Shown here piece after piece: positions 1 to 8,535 of a DNA stretch of 64,000 nt (positions within the stretch are counted from its first letter, which is position 1; every line of letters begins with the position of its first letter). Under the pieces are notes generated by a model. It saw nothing but the letters and a program-made list of their open reading frames with translations, searched no databases and was not told the origin of the DNA. This DNA is from Dendrocalamus latiflorus (lineage: Eukaryota > Streptophyta > Magnoliopsida > Poales > Poaceae). The translations under genes were made by a program, and so were the position numbers. The stretch spans positions 23,767,879-23,831,878 of the forward strand of contig CM029654.1 in NCBI GenBank assembly GCA_017311315.1, given 5' to 3'.

Positions 1-1248
1 GTTTTTAACAAGAACCGTCTGTAATAATTGTAGTCAAAGAAGGGGAAAACCGGTGCCTGCTGTTCGATACGGAGCGAATGGACGGGTGGGATCAAGATCC
101 TAGGGGAGATGCCGTGGATCGGTGACATGGCGGAGCGAATTATCACAGACGGGTTCTTAACAAGGACCGTCTGTGATAATTGCAGTCAAACGGTTCTTAA
201 CAAAAACCGTTTGTAAATTCTCATGGCTCAACGAAAACGCGCGCGCATTTGTTTGTGTTTAGCCTTCTACATGCCATCCCTATTCATATGTCACATGATT
301 TAAAAAGTGGCAAAGACTCCACCTTATAAATTGGTCTCTTCTAATTTACCTTAACAATATGGTACTAAACCATATATGCTTTAGAATTATATAGAATGGG
401 TCACACTAATATGGGTCTTACTGCGGTTGTGACCTCTCCATCTTCTGCGATGGTGTCCCAACGCTGACCGCGATGGAGGGTACAGCAATAGCAACAAGAA
501 CCATTTGTTTTCTTATTAGCTCAATCTGTGAGTTTGGCGCGTGGATTTTATTGTCTTGCTGTCCTTGTTGCTATAGATTTTTTTACTTTTGATTTGCGGT
601 CGGCGTTAAATACTTAGTTCTTGTTATTGTAACTTATACCTCATAGCTTGCGTATGTTCTCGTTAAAAAAATGAGAGAAGCTTCTGCATATGACAAGAAG
701 CAAGTATTCATCTCTGCAACTTTCCAATTTAATTTGTAGACGTAGCTGATGAAAGTTACGCATAATTCGCTCGTTCTATTTTCTGGTGGCCCATATGAGT
801 GACGCTCATTCTCTATAATTACAAAGCATGCATAGTTTAGTATCATATTGCTTAGGTAAAGTAGGGAAGATCAATTTATAAGATGGGGTTCTTGTCACTC
901 CTTGAAGCATGTGACATATAAATAGGGATGGCATGTGGAGGGCTAAACACACACGCACATGCGCGTGTTTTTGCGTATTTTCGTGTGGAAAATCACGACC
1001 GTGACCTAGCAGACCAACTCCACCTTATTATTTTTTTGCTGAAGGGTATACTACACAGCTGTGTATTATCATAGACAGTTATTAACAAGAACCGTCTGTG
1101 ATAATTATGTATCACAGACGGTTCTTGCCATCGCTGGTAACATAGACGGTCACGTACGATTGTAAAACTATCTGTGATAATTATAATACAGACAGTTTCA
1201 GAAAACCGTCTGTGATGAGACGTCCAGTATAATCTTTTTATAGTAGTG
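1..1248 (+). mobile_element. CACTA (En/Spm) transposon, 3' terminal portion
   Basis: The right end at 1248 reads TATAGTAGTG, the reverse complement of a CACTA-type terminus. Inside it lie many copies of a subterminal motif in both orientations (CACAGACGGTT / AACCGTCTGTG), for example at 1-40, 140-225 and 1075-1225; such motifs are the usual binding sites of a CACTA transposase. The left end lies outside the window. No transposase exon is recognisable. The same subterminal motif occurs in the element ending at 25264, so both belong to one family. Confidence 0.8.
239..967. mobile_element. Inverted-repeat element nested in the CACTA end
   Basis: Two ~100-bp arms, 239-337 and 868-967, are inverted copies of each other at roughly 80-85 percent by eye. 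Shared stretches include GGGATGGCATGT and TTTAGCC with their complements. The arms enclose ~530 bp without a convincing ORF. It lies between blocks of CACTA subterminal repeats, so it inserted into or was carried by that element. Its superfamily is not clear, and I could not define a target duplication. Confidence 0.6.
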
Positions 1249-1320
1249 ATAGTTAAAAGCAATTTTTGTGCATTCCCAAACTGCAGCTTACCTCCTAGAA
1301 ATGTTATCCATAAAAAAAGA

Positions 1321-1404
1321 TAGATTTATCATGGGTTCAGATTTTCTATAGAATGACATGAATAGATTTATCATGGGTTCAGATTTTTATAGAATGACAT
1401 GAAT
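1321..1404. repeat. 42-bp tandem duplication in host flank
   Basis: The stretch starting TAGATTTATCATGGGTTCAG occurs at 1321 and again at 1363, a 42-bp period. The same segment recurs near 13138, on the far side of the MULE, as part of a larger duplication. Confidence 0.8.
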
Positions 1405-1468
1405 GAATCTCACTACCCAAGTTATTTCAGAACTCAAAAAGGCTACTGAATTTTCTAATGAGCTCATT

Positions 1469-1815
1469 GGACACATGTGGACCCATGGCCCTCCGGAATT
1501 CCATTTTTGGCCCCCCGAAGCAAAAAATTCCACAAATGGACCCCGTTTGAGCGCGCGATTATGGGAGTCTGCCACGTGGCCCGGTCGTGCGGTCTGGTAC
1601 CGCACGACCGCACTGTTCATCCGGTCGTGTGGTACCAGACCGCACGACCGGCCTGCATTCCGCGCCCGAGCGCGCGACCGTCTGCCGAGCGCGCGTCTGC
1701 CGTCCCGCGGTCGCCCGAGCGCACGTCTACCCCGCCGACCGCGCATCTGCCCCGCCCGAGCGCGCGTCTGGACGTCCGACCGCACGATTGATTCCCTGAG
1801 CGCGCGTTTACACCG
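1469..1815 (+). repeat. Left terminal inverted repeat of the MULE
   Basis: It aligns, after complementing, with ~12655-13025. The outer ~120 bp match well (ATTCCA, TTTTGGCCC, AAAATTCCA, CCACGTG), followed by a hairpin block and a very GC-rich zone of alternating GAGCGCGCG and GACCGCGCG motifs. Open frames across this zone on both strands are a by-product of its GC content and are not genes. Confidence 0.85.
1583..1649. repeat. Paired hairpins in left TIR
   Basis: 1583-1609 is an almost perfect 11-bp-stem hairpin (GGTCGTGCGGT / ACCGCACGACC, 5-nt loop). 1623-1649 is its inverted copy, so the whole block is also a long palindrome. The same pair is present in the right TIR at 12844-12910. Confidence 0.9.
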
Positions 1816-2462
1816 AGCGTTAGGGTTTGGCTGGAGTTAGGGTTTCAAATTTCCGTGATTTTTGTAAGTTTTGGCAATTTTGTAGTTGTAATCTGGGAAA
1901 GAATTTGATAAAGTTGTAATAAAAGTTTATGTTCAATGTAAGTTGTAGATGCATAAAAAAATTTGGTAAATTTTTTTTAGGAACGATTGACCGTAGAACG
2001 GTCGATACATAAAGTGGTAAGTGAATTTTAGGGTTTGGTCTGTTTCTTAGGGTTTGCAATCTCCGTGGTTGTTTTCAGTTTTGGCAATTTTGTAGTTATA
2101 AACTGGGTAAAAATCAGATAAAGTTGTAATAAAAGATTATGTTCATTGTAAGTTGTAGATGCATAAAAAATTTTGGTAAATTTTTTTAGGAAAGATTGAC
2201 CATAGAACGGTCGATACATAAAGTGGTAAGTGATATTTCGAAGGTTAGTGAGAATTCGTGTACGGTGAGGACCGCTATGTTAATATTGTTAAATGAGGTG
2301 CTACGTGAATCATGGAATGCGAAAATACGAGATATTAAACTTCATAATACAGTTGGGAGTAACATGCCGCGTGGATTTTTATTACATGCATAACATATAG
2401 CATGATATGCGACTAACCCACCCAACTGCTCGTACGACCTACTGTGTGGACCGGGGCCACTT

Positions 2463-3229
2463 TTATTTCCTTGCCCGCTCGGCGTTGAACTCCTCCGCGG
2501 CCTTTTTTGCCTTAGCCGCAATTTCCCTCTTTCTCTCGCGCTCCATCTCGCGAGCCTCCTGCTCCCTACGCGTGCACGCTTCAAGATGAGCTTGCGTCTC
2601 GCGCTGTATACGCAGGGTGTGCTCGTGCTTGCGGCGCTCCTCCTCCAGCAACTCCTTCTCCTTTGTGACATTCCACTCCTCGAAGTCGAGGGTCCATTGG
2701 TCCTCAGGGTGGATCTCAAGATCGATCCATTTGAGGTAGCCACACAGGGGCTCCGGAGACTGTAAATACATGGGAGATATTGTTAGTGCGTGCTGTGAAG
2801 GAGAAAAGGTAGGGGAAAATGGTGCATGTGGTCGTTACCGGCTGCCGATAGGTTGCGGTGTCAAAACGGCGGTTGGGGTAGTCACTGGAGTAGTTTGCGC
2901 AACCCCAGTAACGCATACCTAGACTGATGCGGTGCTTAGACTTGAAGAACTTGCACACGTCCCCGCACCAACAAAGGGGAGGTGTCTCCCCCTCAGGTGG
3001 TAGTTGTGGCGAACGCTCGGTGGGGACGTCCGGGATGGGGTTGTTGCTACGCGGGCGCTCTGGGGGGACCTTTCATCGTAGCACGATGGGCTTGTTCTAC
3101 CCGGGCCTGTATAGCCCTTATTTTCTCATCGCGGGCGGCATCGCGGGCCGCAGCTGACCGTGCTATGTCACGGGTCTCCTCCCAATCCTTCACCATCTTG
3201 TCCCATTGCTTCTTCTTGCCTTTGTCCAT
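2463..3229 (-). pseudogene. GRF-type zinc-finger gene 1 of the MULE (frameshifted)
   Basis: The frame starting at the ATG at 3227-3229 (MDKGKKKQWDKM) gives a charged coiled-coil stretch to ~3050. Further on, CWCGDVCKFF, GMRYWGCANY and, after an intron at 2760-2838 (GT...AG on the minus strand), EPLCGYLKWID form a GRF-like zinc finger ending in the family's C-x-x-x-x-W signature. A long E/R/K-rich coiled coil follows, ending at 2463. Between ~2960 and 3055 the frame shifts: the proline-rich linker and the first CxC of the finger are in different frames. Either there is an unseen splice or, more likely, a small indel. GRF fingers bind single-stranded nucleic acid in known proteins; here the role is unknown. 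It is divergent to GRF gene 2 across a repeat array. Confidence 0.65.
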
Positions 3230-3394
3230 CCCGGTTGGGTAAGGGAAGCGCGATGTAGTATGGAGTTTGGATGTGCAATGTTCGCTGGAAAATGGAATGC
3301 ATACCAATTTATAGGGGCCGTTTTGTCTCTACTCGTACGTGTAAAGCTGGTCCGCGTGGTCGTAGCAGTGAGTAAAGATGGGAGTGGTGCGATA

Positions 3395-4245
3395 TCACTG
3401 AAAAAAGGCCCCATTTTGTAATGTCTCTGAGCAAAGCTGCCCTGTTTTGTCATCTCACTGACCAAAGCTGACCTCTTGTTGTCATGTCACTGAGCACAGC
3501 TGCCCTCTTTAGTAGTGTCACTGCCCAAAGCTGGCATCTTTTGTCATCCCACTGAGCAAAGCTGCGCCGTTTCGTCATGTCACTGCGCAAAGCTGGCATG
3601 TTTTGTCATCTCACTGAGCAAAGCTGCCCCGTTTTGTCATGTCTCTGAGCAAAGCTGCCCCGTTTTATCATGTCACTGCGCAAAGCTGGCATCTTTTGTC
3701 ATCTCACTGAGAAAAGCTGCCCCGTTTTGTCATGTCTCTGAGCACAGCTGCCATGTGTTGTCATCTCACTGAGCAAAGCTGACCTCTTTTTGTCATTTGA
3801 CTGAGCACAGCTGCTCGCTTTAGTAATGTCACTGCCGAAAGCTGGCATCTTTTGGCATCCCACTGAGCAAAGCTGCCCCGTTTTGTCATGTCACTGCCCA
3901 AAGCTGGCATCTTTTATCACCTCACTGAGCAAAGCTACCCCGTTTTGGCATGTCACTGAGCAAAGCTGCACCGTTTTATCATGTCACTGCGCAAAGCTGG
4001 CATCTTTTGTCATCTCACTCAGCAAAGCCGGCATCTTTTGTCATTTCACTGCGAAAAGCTGTCCTCTGTCATCTCTTAGAGCAAAGCTGCCCCGTTTTGT
4101 CATGTCACTGCGAAAAGCTGGCATCTTTTATCATCTCACTGAGCAAAGCCGGCATCTTTTGTCATTTCACTGCGAAAGCAGACATGTTCTGTCATCTCCT
4201 AGAGCAAAGATGCCCCGTTATGTCACGTCTGTGCGAAGAACTGTC
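3395..4245. repeat. 31-bp tandem repeat array A
   Basis: About 27 imperfect copies of a 31-bp unit built on CAAAGCTG, then CCCCGTTTTGTCAT or GCATCTTTTGTCAT, then a CACTGAG spacer. Two unit variants (GGCATCTTTT and CCCCGTTTT) are interspersed. Because 31 is not a multiple of 3, the apparent ORFs across it are not coding. It fills the gap between two divergently transcribed GRF genes. Confidence 0.9.
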
Positions 4246-4367
4246 CTTTTATTCATTTGAGGTGAATGCAGCAAGTTGTCTCGTTTGGTATAAGTAGCAC
4301 GGTTGGGGTCCCAGCACATTGTTCAGTCGAACAAAGAAGTACCCTGTCTTTCGTGCTTGAACAAACC

Positions 4368-4978
4368 ATGTCGGAAGCCCAGGGGCCAGTGGGATTTGGG
4401 TCACCGAAGGACGACATTCCCTTAGAAAGGAGGGATATGTTCGGTCCATAGTACCGATTGATACCAAGTCGGCGTGCTCAACCAGCGTGGCCGAAATGCA
4501 GGCACAATGAGTACGCGGTCGTCCAGATCTTGGATTCCCCGAATGATGGCGGGCGACGTTTCTTCCGATGCTCACGCTCCGGGGTACAATTTAGTAGTAT
4601 TACTTTTTTGTATTGCTTATGGACCCGCGAAGTTTACCGTCCTTTTTTTTGCAGATGGCAAAATGCGATTTCTCCCGCTGGATCGACCCTCATGAACGGT
4701 ATGTTGATCGTTATGTGGATACATTATGGGCTCGAATATGGGACTTGGAGTACCGAATGGAGAGTCTCACTGAGGAGAACAACGACCTCCGCGAACAGAT
4801 GCAACGCAAGAGGGGCAACGAGGAGGTCGTGGATATAGGAAGCTCTTATGATCCCACATATTGCTGCGCGAACCCGAGCTGCATATGTGCATGCCACTAC
4901 CACGACGGCCAGCCACGTCCGAGGCGGCCCCCTCAGCAATTCTCCATGTGGGTGCCACGAGGCTCGTTTGGCATGTAG
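4368..4978 (+). pseudogene. GRF-type zinc-finger gene 2 of the MULE (one nonsense codon)
   Basis: Exon 1 is 4368-4583, intron 4584-4654 (GTACAA...TTTGCAG), exon 2 4655-4978, in phase 0. The start is the ATG at 4368 (MSEAQGPVGF). Codon 28 at 4449-4451 is TAG, and the same frame then continues into the zinc finger: W-P-K-C-R-H, GGRRFFRCSRSG, and after the splice MAKCDFSRWID. This matches the GRF pattern C...C...GR-F-(F/Y)-x-C...C-x-F-x-x-W. Exon 2 continues with a coiled coil (ERYVDRYVDTLWARIWDLEY) and a Cys-rich tail with CCANPSCICACHYH. Without the stop it would be ~178 residues. Role unknown; GRF proteins of this small type are widespread in grass transposons. Confidence 0.75.
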
Positions 4979-5235
4979 GTAACGAGGGTTATGGTTGTGT
5001 CATATTTTAGTTCATGTATGCGTTGAATTAAAATGTTGGGTGTACTACTTTCCATAAATTCTGTATGTGCAATGTATGTGTTGTTTCGTGTTGTAAGTGC
5101 ATGACGCCTTCATTTTCTGGGACCTTCATGTTCTGTGGCCTCTTTCCGTAACGATGTAATGTGCAACGTTGTTAAGCATGTGATGGATTGGTTGTTATCT
5201 TCGTGGAGTTGTTATCACAAGCCAAAAAAATGCAA

Positions 5236-5510
5236 TACTGAGCAAAGATGCCCCGTTTTGTCATCCCACTGGGCAAAGCTGGCCTCTTTTGTCATGTCAC
5301 TGCGGAAAGCTGGCCTCTTTTGTCATGTCACTGCGGAAAGCTGGCCCGTTTTGTCAAGTCACTGGGCAAAGCTGCCCCGTTTTGTCATGTCACTGGGCAA
5401 AGTTGGCCCGTTTTGTCGTGTAACCCAGCAAAGCTGCCCTCTTTTGTTATGTCACTGAGCAAAGCTGCCCCTTTTTCTGAGGTCACTGCACAAAGCTGGC
5501 ATGTTTTGTG
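5236..5510. repeat. 31-bp tandem repeat array B
   Basis: Roughly nine copies of the same 31-bp unit as at 3395-4245, here mostly the CCCCGTTTTGTCAT and GGCCTCTTTTGTCAT variants. It lies between GRF genes 2 and 3. Two arrays of one unit, each beside a GRF gene start, suggest duplication of a gene-plus-array module. Confidence 0.9.
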
Positions 5511-5754
5511 TCCGCACTTAGCATGCTGTCATTGCCTGATGCCTTCTTATTATGTGGTCTTTGTGCGTGAGGCTGCCCCCCACAGGCTATAAAAGGGGGG
5601 TCATTCCTCACCTAGTCCCGTGCCTTGTTATCACACAGCCTATAAAACGGAGCCATCCCTCACATACTCCCTTGCCATGTTATCAGTGACCTCCTGAGTT
5701 AGTTGTTCGCAATCTTTGTAGTTTTCTTTCGTGCTCACTCCCCCGGACTAGGCA

Positions 5755-6159
5755 ATGAGTCAGCTCAGCACGTCTTCATGGGCACCCACGGTGATGTGCC
5801 CAAATTGCAACACGGTGGTTAGACGTAGGACATCACAGACGGCCGCGAATCCTGGGCGACACTACTACAAGTGCCCCCATCACTCGGTTAGTCTGATTGT
5901 TTCGGGTTCATTCAAATCGTGGTGGTATGTTTGATAATCGTCTTGTCATGGAATCGCAGGAAGCTGCTGGTGGTTGCCGATCTGGGTGTGGGAGGATGAA
6001 ATGGGAAATAAGACAGACACTGTTCACCGTGAGAGAGTTGTCGTGGGGGGTTGCGACCCCGTCGGGATGCGGCATCGTTTCGACAGACTAGAGTGGAAGA
6101 TAAATTTAATGTTGTGTGCTATTTTGTTTCTTGTGTTTATTGTTATCCTAAAGTTGTAG
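5755..6159 (+). CDS. GRF-type zinc-finger gene 3 of the MULE
   Basis: The start ATG at 5755 opens MSQLSTSSWAPTVMCPNC. The finger runs CPNCNTVV, then NPGRHYYKCPHHS, clear GRF motifs, then an intron ending at the AG at ~5959-5960. Exon 2 supplies S-C-W-W-L-P-I-W-V-W, a charged stretch (RFDRLEWK) and a hydrophobic C-terminal segment (LMLCAILFLVFIVILKL) ending at 6159, probably a tail anchor. This finger-coiled-coil-tail layout is the common one for small plant GRF proteins. The donor is ambiguous: GTTAGT right after CPHHS changes phase, while a GT ~19 nt later keeps the tail frame. No nonsense codon is seen in the frame used. Confidence 0.65.
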
Positions 6160-6519
6160 TGCTGGAGGTTCTCCTCGTGTATGTTGGCAATGTTTTATGC
6201 TATGTTGTCGTCAAGCTCTTTTGGTAATGTTTTATGTACGGTTGTGTTGTATTTTAGTTGTTGTGTTCGTTGGTGTGTTGGTGGTTGTACTACTTGCTAC
6301 ATTTCAGGTACGTGCAATGTATGTGTTGTTTCGTGTTGTCATTGCCTGATGCCTTCTTATTATGTGGGTTGTCCCGTGTTGTCATCTCTCTGTTGGATGT
6401 ATGCCCTAGTAAATCAAAGAACTTAGAGCAACCCTTTTATACTGGAAACCATCTTTGAACATCAAACCATCAAGCACTTGAAAAACATCACAAAAATTAC
6501 AAAAGCACAATTAAAAAAT

Positions 6520-8273
6520 TCATTCATCATCTCCTTCTCGCCGCCTCGTACGGCGCATATGATCCTCTGAGAAGGTGAACCTACTAGGGGAGCGTGGTGC
6601 ATCGCGAAGATCGTAGCGCGAGGGCTGTGGCCAAGGCGGTGGTGGGTACAACTCTGTGGAGAGTTGCGACGGCTGGCCAAAAATCATAGAGCTCAGCCAT
6701 TCGGAGGAGGTGTCTACGTCCTGCTTAGATGGTACAACTGAATTAGGCAATAGAAAGTACAAAAATTGTTCATATGTATAGCTTAGAACGTTAGTGCATA
6801 CCGGGGTATGTGGCTGCTGAAATGACGATGTCGACGGGTAGTCGTGCATGTAGTCCTGCGATGACATGCCTTCATAGGTTTGCCCAAACCACATGTCCCG
6901 ATCATCTAGGTTGGTCTGCACGGTAGGGACATACGAGGGCATGGGCCCCTCTGGTTCGTCCGCAGAGTCAGGATCGCCCTCTGGAGTGGGCCCACGTCGG
7001 CCTGGAGAGCGCGGTCGCTCGTCTGTCGCCCTCCGTGATGACGATGCCCGTTGCGACGTGCTATCCCGCCGCAATTGCTGCAGGACGAAATGTGGTTAGA
7101 CATAATTGGTAAACGAGTGCATGAACAAATAGTTGGCAATTGTCAAACCGTCGGGCCGAAGCGCGTGAAGGCCGAGCGAGCGTCCGGAGTGGGCCCCCCT
7201 CGTCCTGGAGAGCGCGGTAGTTCCTCTGTCGCCCTCCGTGATGACGTCGCCCTCTGTAGCAGCGTGCTATCCTGTCACAATTGCTGCAAGACGCACATGT
7301 TGTTAGACATAAATGGTAAATAAGCCGATCAAAAATAGTTGGCAATTGTCGAACCGCCGGTCCGAAGCGCGTGGAGGCCGAGCCACCGTAGCTGGCCCGA
7401 CTCTCGGACTGGGATGGACGCGACGTCGATGGCCATGCTGATGGTGGTGCTGACGGCGGCGCGGAGGGAGGTGGTGGTCCCTGGCCACGTCCGCCACCGC
7501 GTGTAGCAACAACGTCATCTCGGTGGCGACCACAACTGAAGGAGAAGGTAGCAGGCGGCTAGGACCGGCTCGCTGGCCGCGGTACGCTGCGAGGCGTCAC
7601 ACAAGCCTCGGTATGTGGAGCTAAGAACTGCTGATCCCCAGCTGTACTGTGGCTGCTGACCAGGCCAGCCATCCGCCAAGGACTCCGCTAGCTGTATGTA
7701 GCTAGGCTGCACGGAGTCTCCAGTCGTGCTAGGGAACAAGACGTACCCGAACAGATATAGCAGGTATGCAACGAAGTGCGTCCGCACCGCGTCCTCATCT
7801 GCGTCTGCAGGACAGGTCATGTAGCGATGAAGCCATCCATGTGGCACCCCAGCTGCGTTGTCTCGGATCTGATGACCGAACCGGTGACCCAGACGGACCT
7901 TCCAATCTGCTGCCTTTGGGGGTGGCACCACAGCAGCACCACGGACGGGTAGACCTGTAATCATCATGATGTCCTGCAGAGTAACCGTCATCTCCCCCCA
8001 CCGGAAGTGGAAGATGTGAGTCTCCGGCCTCCATCGATCAACGAGAGCGGACAGCAGTGGCGCATCATACTGGAACCCATGCAGTAGATCCAACATGCGG
8101 GCAATGGGCAGCAGACCGGTGTCCCGCAGTAGTGGGATGTACCGCTGGTCGAGACGCCAGTTCTCTCGGGGGGCCCTAAGGACGAAGCAAGGAGGCCCGT
8201 GTGCGTCTCAAGACAACCACACATGGCATCGGTGGTGCTCGTCCCAACGGGGGTCCAGCAGCTCGAACGCCAT
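6520..8273 (-). pseudogene. Plant mobile domain (PMD/MAIL1-like) gene of the MULE
   Basis: The frame starts at the ATG at 8271-8273 (MAFELLDPRWDEHH). Codon 22 is TGA (8208-8210), after which the same frame gives a full plant mobile domain: WRLDQRYIPLLRDTGLLP, ETHIFHFRWGEMTVTLQD, MITGLPVRG, DAVRTHFVAYLLYLFGYVLF, TYRGLCDAS, LLLQLWS. A frameshift or splice near 7530 leads to a Pro/Ser/Gly-rich tail (RGGGRGQGPPPPSAPP) and then exons at ~7290-7080 and 7074-6520 with a disordered acidic C-terminus ending EGDDE at 6520. PMD proteins occur in transposons and as host MAIL1-type factors. A role in transposition is unproven. It is transcribed the same way as, and just downstream of, the transposase. Confidence 0.7.
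6965..7377. repeat. ~200-bp tandem duplication of a PMD exon
   Basis: The block from CCTGGAGAGCGCGGT through GTTGGCAATTGT to GCGCGTG occurs at ~6970-7170 and again at ~7188-7377. Each copy carries an exon and its upstream minus-strand 3' splice site (CAG before CAATTG), so the two exons would encode similar Arg/Pro-rich peptides (RRATEELPRSPGR and RRATDERPRSPGR). Confidence 0.8.
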
Positions 8274-8535
8274 GTCCTGCAAAATAAGGATAACAAGTTA
8301 GTGTACATTATAACAAAATGTGCAACAAATAACAACATAATTAACAACAAATGTAATGACAGGGAATGACAGGGAAACGTACGGAATGTACCAAAACATA
8401 CATAAAATATGCACACGAATATGACCCACACGACAATGAAACATATAGAATGTGCGAACACATACATAACATGGTAATGTGCAACACAAACCTACATCGA
8501 GCCAACAATTCAGCGTACACCTCCTGAATAATACA

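Noticed and set aside
1..240. CRISPR-like array of CACAGACGGTT repeats
   Set aside because: Repeats are in both orientations with irregular spacing, in a plant CACTA subterminal region.
1387..1840. Overlapping long ORFs on both strands in the GC-rich block
   Set aside because: They lie in the MULE TIR; Arg/Pro/Ala-rich translations arise from GCGCG repeats, and the mirrored TIR at 12.6-13.0 kb gives the same effect.
3515..4297. ORFs with repeated SKAAPFCHV-like peptides
   Set aside because: Products of the 31-bp array. The unit length is not a multiple of three, and several frames are equally open.
5860..5875. CACTA 5' terminus (CACTACTACAAG)
   Set aside because: Falls inside the GRF-finger exon (GRHYYKC) and has no subterminal repeats nearby.
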